From the NCBI RefSeq assembly GCF_000719705.1, contig NZ_JOHO01000031.1, positions 11,382 through 75,381 of the forward strand: 64,000 nucleotides of DNA, given 5' to 3'. Position 1 is the first letter of the stretch; every line of letters starts with the position of its first letter. A program made the position numbers and the translations under genes. The notes beneath the pieces are model-generated. The model was not told where the DNA came from and searched no databases. It was given only the letters and a program-made list of their open reading frames with translations. Source of the stretch: Streptomyces sp. NRRL S-350. GTDB taxonomy: Bacteria; Actinomycetota; Actinomycetes; Streptomycetales; Streptomycetaceae. Positions 18,755 through 26,687 of the stretch are shown in pieces.

Positions 18755-20263
18755 GTGGGCATCGGGCAGACGGACATCCGGCAGGGTCAGGGCGAGGACA
18801 TCGAGGAGGAGATCGACTACGGTCCCGGCCTCGACCCCGAGCGGCTGGAGCTCTGCCTGTCGGTACTCGCCGAGCTGGACGAGCTGCACGTCGACCACCC
18901 GGACGCGATCACCGTCCGCAAGGCCGTCGGCGGCATATTCCGCACGCTCAAGCAGCGCCGCCGCCAGGAGACCCGGGCCCGCAAGACCGCCAACGACCGC
19001 GCGGTCACCGCCCGCACCGCCACCGGTGCGCCGACCCGGATCGACGACGAGACCGCCGGCGCCTTCGGCCTGACCACCGTCACCACCACCGAGATCGCCG
19101 GCATCCTGGAGCGGCCGCGCTCCTGCTACACCTGCAAGGGCCGGTACACCGAGGTCGACGCGTTCTACCACAACCTCTGCCAGACCTGTGCGGCCCTGAA
19201 CCGGGCCCGCCGGGACGCCCGTGCCGACCTCACCGGCAAGCGCGCGCTGCTCACCGGCGGCCGGGCCAAGATCGGGATGTACATCGCGCTGATGCTGCTG
19301 CGCGACGGCGCCCACACCACCATCACCACCCGCTTCCCGAACGACGCGATCCGCCGCTTCAAGGCGATGCCCGACAGCGCCGAGTGGATCCACCGCCTCA
19401 AGATCATCGGCATCGACCTGCGCGACCCGGCCCAGGTGATGGCCCTCGCCGACGAGGTCGCCGCCGACGGCCCGCTGGACATCCTGATCAACAACGCCGC
19501 GCAGACCGTGCGCCGCCCGCCGGAGTCCTACCGCGAGCTGGTAAACGCCGAGTCCGCACCGCTGCCCGCCGGTGAGCTGCCGCAGTCCACCACCATCGGC
19601 CGCTTCAACAGCGGCAGCGTCGACCTGCCCGCGCTCCCCCACCAGGCGAGCGGCGAGGAGCGGCGCCTCGCCGCCGAGGACGTCACCTCGCTCGCCCTGG
19701 TCACCGGCTCCGCCACGCCCGCCCGGATCGCGGCCGGCACCGCGATCGACGCCGGCGGCCTGGTGCCCGACCTCTCGGACACCAACAGCTGGGTGCAGAC
19801 CGTCGAGGAGGTCGGCCCGGTCGAGCTGCTGGAGGTCCAGCTCTGCAACTCCACCGCGCCGTTCATCCTGATCAGCCGGCTGCGCCCGGCGATGGCTGCG
19901 TCCGCCTCCCGCCGCAAGTACGTGGTCAACGTCTCCGCGATGGAGGGCGTGTTCACCCGCGGCTACAAGGGCGCCGGCCACCCGCACACCAACATGGCCA
20001 AGGCCGCGCTCAACATGCTCACCCGCACCAGCGCGCAGGAGATGTTCCAGACCGACGGCATCCTGATGACCGCCGTCGACACCGGCTGGATCACCGACGA
20101 GCGGCCGCACCCCGACAAGATGCGCCTCGCCGACGAGGGTTTCCACGCCCCGCTCGACCTGGTCGACGGCGCCGCCCGGGTGTACGACCCGATCGTGCGG
20201 GGCGAGGCGGGCGAGGACCTGTTCGGCTGCTTCCTCAAGGACTACAAGCCCGCCAACTGGTGA
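18755..20263 (+). CDS. SDR-like protein with N-terminal four-Cys zinc motif
   Basis: 502 residues from GTG 18755. A helical N-terminal region (to about 120) is followed by CYTC and CQTC separated by 16 residues (about 127-149), a likely zinc ribbon. The Rossmann part has TGGRAKIGMYIAL as cofactor loop and ILINNAAQTV. The catalytic region reads NVSAMEG with Ser and ends TNMAK, so the usual Tyr of YxxxK is Thr while Lys remains. This resembles the large bacterial/lower-eukaryote SDR-like group seen in actinomycetes. Whether it is catalytic is open. Confidence 0.82.
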   Translation: MGIGQTDIRQGQGEDIEEEIDYGPGLDPERLELCLSVLAELDELHVDHPDAITVRKAVGGIFRTLKQRRRQETRARKTANDRAVTARTATGAPTRIDDETAGAFGLTTVTTTEIAGILERPRSCYTCKGRYTEVDAFYHNLCQTCAALNRARRDARADLTGKRALLTGGRAKIGMYIALMLLRDGAHTTITTRFPNDAIRRFKAMPDSAEWIHRLKIIGIDLRDPAQVMALADEVAADGPLDILINNAAQTVRRPPESYRELVNAESAPLPAGELPQSTTIGRFNSGSVDLPALPHQASGEERRLAAEDVTSLALVTGSATPARIAAGTAIDAGGLVPDLSDTNSWVQTVEEVGPVELLEVQLCNSTAPFILISRLRPAMAASASRRKYVVNVSAMEGVFTRGYKGAGHPHTNMAKAALNMLTRTSAQEMFQTDGILMTAVDTGWITDERPHPDKMRLADEGFHAPLDLVDGAARVYDPIVRGEAGEDLFGCFLKDYKPANW

Positions 20264-20360
20264 GCTCACGGAGCGGGTCCGGAACAGGCGCGGCAGGCGC
20301 GGACGCGACGGACCCGGCCGCAACGGAGCCCGACGGGACGGCAAGGGAGACGACGGCGAG

Positions 20361-20813
20361 ATGACCACCACCCCCGTGCTCGGCGCCGGGATCATCGTGC
20401 CCACCGGGGACGGCCGGGTGCTGATCGGGCGGCGCACCACCGCCGGTGAGCCGCCCAGCTGGAGCCTGCCGGGCGGCAAGGTCGACCCCGGCGAGTCCTT
20501 CGAGCAGACCGCGGCCCGCGAACTCGCCGAGGAGACCGGCATCGTGCTGCCGGCCGGGGCGATGCGGGTGCTCGCCGTGCACCTCGACCACGAGCTCGGA
20601 CGGCCGAGGCTGACCGCCGCCGTCCTCGCGCCGCCCAGTCTGGCCGAGGCGGTGGTCACCGAGCCGCACGCCTGCGCCGGCTGGGAGCGGTTCCCGGTGG
20701 ACGCACTGCCGGATCCGATGTTCTACCCGTCCGCGCTGGTGCTCGGCAGTTGGTTGCCCGGACTGGACGGCGTGCGGCGGGACAGGACGCACGGCTACCC
20801 CGTCTCCCGCTGA
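20361..20813 (+). CDS. NUDIX hydrolase
   Basis: A 150-residue NUDIX protein. The Nudix box (GX5EX7REUXEEXGU) is complete: GKVDPGE, then RELAEETGI at about residues 46-66, giving the Mg-binding Glu cluster. The preceding GAGIIVPTGDGRVLIGRR strand and the following HLDHELGRPRL resemble MutT-like or dCTP-type nucleotide hydrolases. Such enzymes hydrolyse nucleoside diphosphates linked to another moiety. ATG 20361 follows GGGAGACGACGGCGAG. It is 97 bases after the SDR-like gene and may be co-transcribed. Confidence 0.87.
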   Translation: MTTTPVLGAGIIVPTGDGRVLIGRRTTAGEPPSWSLPGGKVDPGESFEQTAARELAEETGIVLPAGAMRVLAVHLDHELGRPRLTAAVLAPPSLAEAVVTEPHACAGWERFPVDALPDPMFYPSALVLGSWLPGLDGVRRDRTHGYPVSR

Positions 20814-21093
20814 GGGCGGCCGACGGGGCGGCCGAGGGGACGGCTGACAGGACGGCCGGGATGGTCGCGCAGACCAGCCGCACCGGGAGGCCCGCGGCCT
20901 CGTGCACGGAGCGACGGAACGCCCCGGCTGCGGGGCCGCGCGGCACCGGCGGGGCGGTAGTGGCGGTGCCAGCCCGGAGGAGCCGGGAGTGGCGATCCTC
21001 CGAGCGCGTACCGCTCTTGTGCCTGAGGGCCCGTCGGGTGGAAATTGGTGGCACAACGGCCTTGCGCCCCCGCGCCCCTGAGGAGCCCTCAAC

Positions 21094-21756
21094 GTGTCGT
21101 CCAGGACGCCCCGCCGCCCGGCTCGGCCCGCGTCGCTCCCGCGGCGAAGGGGCAGCCTGCTGCGGCGGGCCCTGGGCGCCGGGCACGAACCGCTCGTCCG
21201 CCCCCTCGACCGCTCCCGTGCCCGAGCGTGGCTGCTCGCCGGGCTCGGTGCGGTGCTCGCCGCCGCCCTCGCCGCGGGCGGCGCCGTGCTCCTGTACCGC
21301 GACACCGCGCCCGCGGCCGCGGCCCAACGGGCCCGGCTGCACCGGATCGAGGCGGTCGTCCGCAGCACCCCGGACCGCGCCGCCGTGGCCGGCAGCCGCT
21401 TCGCCGACGGCTACAGCGACCGGATCGACGTCGACGCCGCCTGGACGGCTCCCGACGGCGCCCAGCGCTCCGGCACTGTCCAGGCCCCGCGCTCCGCCCT
21501 CGCCGGCTCCCGCGTGCCGATCTGGATCGACCCGTCCGGCACCGCCTCCGCTCCCCCGGTCGAGCGCGCGGCCCTCGTCGTCTCCGCCGCCTGCACCGGC
21601 ACCGGCGCCTTCCTCGTCCTGCTCGCCCTGCTCACCCTCGGCCTCCGGCTGCGCCTGCACGTGCTCGACCGCCGCGCCGAGGCCGCCTGGACCGACGGAT
21701 GGTCCCGCTTCGAACCCCTCTGGAGCGGCCGCGCGGGGCACCGCCACGAGGACTGA
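21094..21756 (+). CDS. Two-TM membrane protein of the Rv1733c type
   Basis: 220 residues from GTG 21094, preceded by AGGAGC. Basic N-terminus, a first membrane helix at about 47-67, an extracytoplasmic domain of about 100 residues, a second helix at about 164-186 and a basic C-terminal tail (WTDGWSRFEPLW). This two-helix layout matches the Rv1733c family, found in mycobacteria in the dormancy regulon and widespread in Streptomyces; the biochemical role is unknown. No convincing DosR-type box is visible upstream. Confidence 0.75.
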   Translation: MSSRTPRRPARPASLPRRRGSLLRRALGAGHEPLVRPLDRSRARAWLLAGLGAVLAAALAAGGAVLLYRDTAPAAAAQRARLHRIEAVVRSTPDRAAVAGSRFADGYSDRIDVDAAWTAPDGAQRSGTVQAPRSALAGSRVPIWIDPSGTASAPPVERAALVVSAACTGTGAFLVLLALLTLGLRLRLHVLDRRAEAAWTDGWSRFEPLWSGRAGHRHED

Positions 21757-21798
21757 GTCCACCAGGGCTGAGCCACGGCGCACCCGCCCGGGCTGCCC

Positions 21799-22530
21799 TC
21801 AGCGGGGCCGGGTCCAGGCAGGGGCAGGAGTGGGCTTGGCCGCGTGGTGGGTGACGGCGGCGACGGCGAGGAGGAGGACGAGGGCCAGGCCGAGCGCGGC
21901 GGGGACGTCGGCGTGGAGGACGAGGAGGGCGCCGAGGAGGGCGCCGGCGAACATCCAGACCGCGGAGGCGAGGCGGCGGGAGCCGGTGAGGTCCGCGGCG
22001 AGGGCGGTGATGGTCATGGTGAGCACGGTGGTGGTGAGGTCGGGCACCTTCAGTGCGCGGACCACCGCGTTCTGGCCGCCCATGGCGAAGCCGAGCAGCG
22101 CGACCAGGGTGTAGCGGGCCGGCTCGGAGGTGTGGCCGACGGCGGCGGCCAGAACGGTGCTCGCGGCGACGAGCACCGCCTGGCCGGCGACGGCGGCGGT
22201 CAGCAGGCGCCCCCGGTGGCCCGGCAGGCGGCGGGAGAGGTGGCCACCGGCCAGGGCGCCGAGCAGGAAGGCGGCCAGCGCGGCCAGCGACGCGGTGGCG
22301 GAGAGGTTGGCCGCGCCGGCCAGGGCGAAGCCCAGGAACACCACGTTGCCGGTCATGTTGGCGACGAAGACGTGGCCGAGTTCGAGGTAGCTGACGGCGT
22401 CCACCAGTCCGGTGACCACGGTCAGCGCCAGCAGCAGCGGCACCAGTGGACCGTGCTCGGGGCCGGGGCCGGGGTCGGGGTCGGGGTCGGGCTCGGGGCC
22501 GGAGTCAGGCTCGGGGTCGGGGGTCAGCAT
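21799..22530 (-). CDS. YoaK/DUF1275 family membrane protein
   Basis: 243 residues with seven or so membrane segments. The family signature is clear: VTGLVDAVSYLELGHVFVANMTGN, followed by GAALAGGHLS-like and MGGQNAVVRALKVPDLTTTVLT segments. Function of DUF1275 proteins is not settled. ATG 22530 is chosen; the N-terminal 28 residues are a Pro/Asp/Glu run (DPEP/PDPD) encoded by a tcgggg/ccgggg hexamer microsatellite at about 22455-22525. It lies downstream of the MgtC-type gene on the same strand, so the two may form one transcript. Confidence 0.85.
   Translation of the reverse strand: MLTPDPEPDSGPEPDPDPDPGPGPEHGPLVPLLLALTVVTGLVDAVSYLELGHVFVANMTGNVVFLGFALAGAANLSATASLAALAAFLLGALAGGHLSRRLPGHRGRLLTAAVAGQAVLVAASTVLAAAVGHTSEPARYTLVALLGFAMGGQNAVVRALKVPDLTTTVLTMTITALAADLTGSRRLASAVWMFAGALLGALLVLHADVPAALGLALVLLLAVAAVTHHAAKPTPAPAWTRPR
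22455..22525. repeat. Hexanucleotide microsatellite in the YoaK-type gene
   Basis: About a dozen imperfect copies of cgggg[tc]/[tc]cgggg hexamers encode the acidic Pro-rich N-terminus. Copy number changes would keep frame. Confidence 0.8.
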
Positions 22531-22629
22531 CGGGTCTCCCAGGCGGTTCGTGTGACGGTCCTTCCGTTCTACTCCTCGGGCCGCCTCCCTCGGGCCCGCT
22601 CCCTCGGGCCGCATCCCTCCGGACTCCTC

Positions 22630-23364
22630 TCAGGCAAGTGCCGGGCCGCCCGGATCCTCCGGATCGTCGTCCAGGTGCCAGTGCAGGTCACGGACGCCGG
22701 GTTCCAGGGACAGCCGGGTGACGACCTGTTCGAGCGCCGGGGCGACCTGCCCGGTGATCGCGACGGTGGCCCGCAGGCTGGTGGCGTCGCCGTCCTCGGT
22801 GCGGCGGGCGCGCAGGCCGGTCGGGGCGAGGCCGGAGCCGGCCAGGGCCTGGAGCAGCAGGGCCCGGATGTGGGTCTCGGACCTGCGGTCGCACTCCAGG
22901 TGGACGGTGGCACGGCAGGTGGAGTCCGGGTCGCTGCCGGACTGCGGGGCCCGGTCGAGCAGCCGCCCGGCCGGGCGCAGCACCACGTGGACGCCGAGCA
23001 CCATGAGCGTGCCGAGGACGGCCAGCTCCAGTTCGCCGGAGGCGGCCAGGACTCCCACGGCAGCCGAACACCACAGCGTGGCAGCGGTGTTGAGGCCGCG
23101 GACGCCGGCGCCGTCGCGCAGGATGACGCCACCACCGAGGAAGCCGATGCCGGAGACCACGTAGGAGGCGACCCGGGTGGGGCTGCCGGTGTCACCGACG
23201 GCCTCGCTGTACAGGACGAACAGGGTGGCGCCCGCGGCGACCAGGGCGTTGGTGCGCAGGCCGGCCATCCGGGCCCGCCACTGGCGCTCGACGCCGATCA
23301 GCGCGCCGCAGGCGACGCCGGTGGTGAGCCGGACCAGGAAGTCGGCGGTGGTCAGGGCGTGCAC
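22630..23364 (-). CDS. MgtC/SapB family protein
   Basis: 244 residues. Four or five N-terminal membrane helices carry the MgtC signature GALIGVERQWRARMAGLRTNALVAAGA and VVSGIGFLGGGVILRDG, followed by an ACT-like cytosolic C-terminal domain from about residue 145. MgtC proteins support survival at low magnesium by acting on ATP synthase or transporters in enterobacteria and mycobacteria. The start is GTG 23364 with a near-perfect AAGGAGG ribosome site. It lies between a YoaK-type gene and an NRAMP-family gene on the same strand, which suggests a shared role in divalent cation balance. Confidence 0.88.
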   Translation of the reverse strand: MHALTTADFLVRLTTGVACGALIGVERQWRARMAGLRTNALVAAGATLFVLYSEAVGDTGSPTRVASYVVSGIGFLGGGVILRDGAGVRGLNTAATLWCSAAVGVLAASGELELAVLGTLMVLGVHVVLRPAGRLLDRAPQSGSDPDSTCRATVHLECDRRSETHIRALLLQALAGSGLAPTGLRARRTEDGDATSLRATVAITGQVAPALEQVVTRLSLEPGVRDLHWHLDDDPEDPGGPALA

Positions 23365-23399
23365 GACGGCACCTCCTTCACGGGGGGACGGGGGACGGG

Positions 23400-23437
23400 G
23401 GGACGGGGTTCGGGGTTCGGGGTTCGGGGTTCGACGT
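23400..23437. repeat. Short GGGTTCG tandem repeat
   Basis: Four tandem copies of the 7-base word ggggttc around 23405-23433, upstream of the MgtC-type gene, preceded by ggggacg repeats from about 23380. Confidence 0.75.
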
Positions 23438-23455
23438 TCAGTGTTCGGGCGGGCG

Positions 23456-23515
23456 GCGGGTCAGTGGCCCGGGGAGCGGGTCAGCGGCCCGGAGAGCGGG
23501 TCAGTGGCCCAGGGC
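23456..23515. repeat. Three tandem 20-bp repeats covering the stop of the NRAMP gene
   Basis: Units at 23456-23475, 23476-23495 and 23496-23515 differ at only a few bases. The third contains the NRAMP stop codon (tca at 23501-23503) and the last codons (Leu-Gly-His), so the gene's 3' end has been copied twice downstream. Confidence 0.88.
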
Positions 23516-25171
23516 GGTCTGGACGACCTTGATGATGACCATCACCATCGCCACGAGCAGGTAGGCGCGCAGGGCGCCCATGCCGACCTTGCGGGCGGTG
23601 GACACGACCGGCTTGTCGAGGGTCTCCAGCGGGGGCATCCGCCAGTTCTCGCGCCCGGTGCGGTCGACGGGGTCCTCCTTGGTGGCCGTACGGCCGGTGG
23701 TGAAGGAGTATCCGGCGACCAGGACGCCCGTGACGCCGCAGCCGGCCATGATCCACAGGATCGCCTCGGAGCTGATGTCCGGCCAGACGACGGCGGCGGT
23801 CAGGATCATCGAGAGCATCACCAGGACGCCGACCACGGCCGAGGTGAAGGCGTTGGTCCGGGGCCCGTTCACCCACGGCCCTAGCACCGCCCGGTCGTTG
23901 CAGAGCAGCAGCAGGAAGACGGTGGCGGAGGGCAGCAGGACCCCGGCCAGCACCTGCACGAACTGGGTCATCAGCCCCTGGAGGTGGTCGGTGGACAGCA
24001 GCGTGATCGCGGCGGCCAGTACGACCAGGCCCGCGTAGACGGCGTAGAAGCCCTTGGCGCCCTTCACCCCGCGGTGCAGCGAGTGCTTGATGCCGAAGAC
24101 GTCGCCGATCGCGTACGCGGTGGACAGCGAGACGGCGAACGCGCCGATGATCGAGGCGTCCAGCAGCGCGATCGCGAACAGCACCCCGGCGACGTGCCCG
24201 GCCTTGGCCTCGATGCCTCGGGCCAGCGCGCCCGAGTCGGAGAACTGCCCGGCGCCGTCGGTGCCGGCGAAGGCCGCCGCCGTGAGCCCGATCAGTGCCG
24301 CCGCGCCGACGATGACCACGACGATGCCGATCCACAGGTCGATCTTCTCGTACCGCATGAAGCGCGGGGTGATCCGCTTGTCGATGACGTACGACTGCTG
24401 GAAGAACAGCTGCCACGGGGCGACGGTGGTGCCGACGATCGAGATGAACACCAGCATCACGGCGGCGAGCTGTCCGGACCCACCGGGCAGGGCGGGCGTC
24501 ACGAAGTCGTGGGCCATCTGCGAGGTCTTCGGGTGGACCAGGAAGTAGATCGGCACCAGCAGCAGCGAGCCCACGCACAGCGCCACCGCGACGCGTTCGA
24601 AGCGCTGGAACGAGCCGGTGAACGCCGAGGCGATGATGATCGCCGCCGCCGGCACGACCGCGGCCGCCTTCGGCAGCCCGAGGTAGCCTGCCGCGAGCGT
24701 CACGCCGATGAACTCCGTGACCAGCGTCAGGGCGTTCAGCAGGAACAGGTCGATCACGCTGAAGGCGCCCCAGAACTTCCCGAAGCGTTCCAGGATGAGC
24801 CGGGCGTGGCCCACCCCGGTGACGGCGCCGAGGCGCAGCACCATCTCCTGGTTCACGTACAGGACCGGGACCAGCATCAGGAGCGTCCACAGCAGCTTGG
24901 TGCCGTAGTTCTGCCCGGCCTGGCCGTACGTCGAGAAGGCGCCGGCGTCGTTGTCGCCGACCATCACGATCAGGCCGGGCCCGACGACGGCGAGGAGCGT
25001 CTTCAGTCGGGCCGAGAGGCCGTGCCCGGGGGCGGTGTCGTCGAGGCGGACGGTCCCGAACGCGCCCTTGATGTCGCCGACGTGGGCGTCGTCGAGGACG
25101 GCGGAGGGGGCCGCCGAGGAGGCGGCGGTGCGGGCGGCGGGGACCTTCGGGTCCAGCGTCACGTGGGTCAT
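23501..25171 (-). CDS. NRAMP-family divalent cation transporter with altered metal-site motifs
   Basis: 556 residues, a 50-residue hydrophilic N-terminus then 11 or 12 membrane helices. The NRAMP fold is recognisable (GPGLIVMVGDNDAGAFST in helix 1, TVAPWQLFFQQS in helix 6). In classical Mn/Fe NRAMPs these read DPGN and MPH; here they align as DAGA and APW, so the coordinating Asn, Met and His are replaced. NRAMP-related magnesium transporters also lack the Met, and the MgtC-type gene lies downstream, so magnesium is a plausible substrate. ATG 25171 has GGGAGG upstream, next to alternative hairpins. Confidence 0.85.
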   Translation of the reverse strand: MTHVTLDPKVPAARTAASSAAPSAVLDDAHVGDIKGAFGTVRLDDTAPGHGLSARLKTLLAVVGPGLIVMVGDNDAGAFSTYGQAGQNYGTKLLWTLLMLVPVLYVNQEMVLRLGAVTGVGHARLILERFGKFWGAFSVIDLFLLNALTLVTEFIGVTLAAGYLGLPKAAAVVPAAAIIIASAFTGSFQRFERVAVALCVGSLLLVPIYFLVHPKTSQMAHDFVTPALPGGSGQLAAVMLVFISIVGTTVAPWQLFFQQSYVIDKRITPRFMRYEKIDLWIGIVVVIVGAAALIGLTAAAFAGTDGAGQFSDSGALARGIEAKAGHVAGVLFAIALLDASIIGAFAVSLSTAYAIGDVFGIKHSLHRGVKGAKGFYAVYAGLVVLAAAITLLSTDHLQGLMTQFVQVLAGVLLPSATVFLLLLCNDRAVLGPWVNGPRTNAFTSAVVGVLVMLSMILTAAVVWPDISSEAILWIMAGCGVTGVLVAGYSFTTGRTATKEDPVDRTGRENWRMPPLETLDKPVVSTARKVGMGALRAYLLVAMVMVIIKVVQTALGH

Positions 25172-25186
25172 GGGTGGGGCCTCCCT

Positions 25187-25237
25187 GCCCCCTGGGTCGA
25201 GGGGGCGTCAGGGGGCACGCGGCGGCCGAACCCCCTG
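25187..25237 (-). promoter_or_regulatory. Mutually exclusive hairpins in the NRAMP gene leader
   Basis: Reading leftward, four complementary segments follow each other: CAGGGGG (25231-25237), CCCCCT (in 25210-25216), CCCCCT (in 25200-25206) and AGGGGGC (25187-25193). The first can pair with the second or third and the fourth with the third or second. The fourth lies directly before the GGGAGG ribosome site, so the choice of pairing could expose or hide it. Confidence 0.45.
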
Positions 25238-25287
25238 CGAGCGCACGGCACCGGACCGCACGGCGGCGCCGGGCGGCGGCAGCCGTG

Positions 25288-25333
25288 CTGGCATGACGGT
25301 GCGCCAGACACTGGCATGACGGTGCGTCAGGCA
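25288..25333. repeat. Two tandem 23-bp repeats in the NRAMP leader
   Basis: Units 25288-25310 and 25311-25333 agree at 21 of 23 positions (ctggcatgacggtgcgccagaca against ctggcatgacggtgcgtcaggca). Each holds an inverted element TGACG-GTG-CG(T/C)CA. It may be an operator pair or a structured part of the leader RNA. Confidence 0.7.
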
Positions 25334-25395
25334 CTTTGCGTCCGGGCATGGTTGAGCGCCGGATGGAGCGCCTGGCGAACGGGCAGGGAGGGTTG

Positions 25396-25467
25396 TTACC
25401 GCGTGCCGGAGGTGATCGAGAGCATGCGGGGGTAGGGGCGACTGTGGCCCGGACTACTGCAGTCCAT
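25396..25467 (-). CDS. Short leader open reading frame (23 codons) before the NRAMP gene
   Basis: ATG 25467 follows a very strong ribosome site, GGGAGGAGG at 25476-25484, spaced 8 bases. It encodes MDCSSPGHSRPYPRMLSITS plus GTR and stops at TAA. It has one Cys, three Pro (residues 6, 11, 13) and three Arg. The stop is 224 bases before the NRAMP start. The site strength and position suggest a regulatory leader peptide, similar in logic to Pro-codon leaders of magnesium genes in enterobacteria, but no homology is claimed. The case rests on the ribosome site only. Confidence 0.5.
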   Translation of the reverse strand: MDCSSPGHSRPYPRMLSITSGTR

Positions 25468-25916
25468 GTTTCTCGCCTCCTCCCGGCCGGGGGCGCACCG
25501 ACTGTGCGCCGCTTCACGACACGGCAAGGAGCACGCCGGCCCGCAGGGAGCCGGCACACCCCAACTCGTCAGAGCTTTGGCACTCCACGGCGTGTCCAGC
25601 CGACCGGCCGGAAGCCACTTGGGGTCAACCCTTAAGTCGGGAAGACCTGTCCTGAACCTGGGCGTCTCTCGACGTCGTCGGGTCAGTGGCCTGTGTCCGT
25701 GAAGACGCCTCACCGAACGAGGTGCCCTCGTTCACGACCTCCAAGGCCGTGAACCTCGAACAGCATAGCCCGACTTCACGGGCGCCGAGCCGATTGCCGG
25801 CCCAACTTCGACACCTTTGTAGAAGCTTGACCGAACCCGACGGACTTGAGCATCTCCCCCCGGCGGCATATATAGTTCACCGACATATGCAGTTGAGTAG
25901 CTCACGAGGGGGAAGT
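25468..25916. other. Divergent intergenic region, NRAMP leader to ABC gene
   Basis: About 450 bases without a further gene, less GC-rich than its surroundings. It holds an 8-bp inverted repeat with a 3-base gap, GAACGAGG-TGC-CCTCGTTC (25715-25733), and the plus-strand promoter listed separately. The promoter of the leftward leader transcript was not identified with confidence. Confidence 0.6.
25846..25890 (+). promoter_or_regulatory. Housekeeping-type promoter with overlapping palindrome
   Basis: A -35 TTGAGC (25846-25851), a 17-base spacer and a -10 TATATA (25869-25874) fit the principal sigma factor well. Overlapping the -10 and likely start point, GCATAT (25866-25871) and ATATGC (25885-25890) form an inverted repeat with a 13-base gap, a likely operator. 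The GTG of the ABC gene is about 36 bases downstream of the expected start. Confidence 0.7.
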
Positions 25917-26687
25917 GTGTCCCACACCGATCCGACCCGATCCGCGCCCGTCCTGCGCCTGGCCGCCGTCTCCCGGGTGCACGGGCGCGGCGCCGCCGAG
26001 GTGCACGCCCTGCGCGGGATCGACCTGGCCGTCCGCCCGGGCGAGTTCGTCGCCGTCATGGGGCCCTCCGGCTCCGGGAAGTCCACCCTGCTGACCCTGG
26101 CCGGCGGCCTCGACCAGCCCAGCGGCGGCGAGGTACTGGTGGAAGGGGTCGCACTCGGCGGCCTCAGCCGCGGCAAACTCGCCGACCTGCGGCGGCGGTC
26201 CATCGGCTACGTCTTCCAGGACTACAACCTGATCCCGGCGCTCACCGCCGCCGAGAACATCGCCCTGCCGCGCGAACTCGACGGCGTCCCGGGCCGCCGC
26301 GCCCGCCGCGAGGCGCTGGCCGCGCTGGAGGAACTGGGCATCGGCGAACTCGCCGACCGCTTCCCCGACGACATGTCCGGCGGCCAGCAGCAGCGCGTCG
26401 CCATCGCCCGCGCACTCATCGGCGAGCGCCGGCTGGTACTCGCCGACGAGCCCACCGGCGCCCTCGACTCCGCCACCGGCGAAGCCGTCCTCGCCGTCCT
26501 GCGCGCCCGCTGCGACGCCGGGGCCGCCGCCATGATGGTCACCCACGAGGCCCGGCACGCCGGTTGGGCCGACCGGATCGTCCACCTGCGGGACGGCGCG
26601 GTCGACTCGGAGACCCCGGGCCACCGCTCCACCTCCTGCCCGGCCGCGGTCCACCGGCCCGGCGCGATGGGCGGGGTGACGCAGTGA
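25917..26687 (+). CDS. ABC transporter ATP-binding protein (MacB/LolD type)
   Basis: 256 residues from GTG 25917, preceded by GAGGGGG. Walker A GPSGSGKST (about 45-53), Q-loop FQDYNLIP, signature SGGQQQR and Walker B LVLADEPTGALD are intact. The sequence is of the MacB/FtsE-like class that pairs with large FtsX-type permeases to move lipids, lipoproteins or antimicrobial peptides across or out of the membrane. Its stop overlaps the GTG of the permease gene (GTGA at 26684-26687). A palindrome overlapping its promoter suggests control by a dedicated repressor, not found nearby. Confidence 0.9.
   Translation: MSHTDPTRSAPVLRLAAVSRVHGRGAAEVHALRGIDLAVRPGEFVAVMGPSGSGKSTLLTLAGGLDQPSGGEVLVEGVALGGLSRGKLADLRRRSIGYVFQDYNLIPALTAAENIALPRELDGVPGRRARREALAALEELGIGELADRFPDDMSGGQQQRVAIARALIGERRLVLADEPTGALDSATGEAVLAVLRARCDAGAAAMMVTHEARHAGWADRIVHLRDGAVDSETPGHRSTSCPAAVHRPGAMGGVTQ

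Noticed and set aside
20960..21093. DosR/DevR-type box before the Rv1733c-like gene
   Set aside because: Only partial similarity to the palindrome, no better than chance in GC-rich DNA.
25172..25680. yybP-ykoY or M-box riboswitch before the NRAMP gene
   Set aside because: Hallmark motifs of both classes are absent; the leader looks like a different arrangement.
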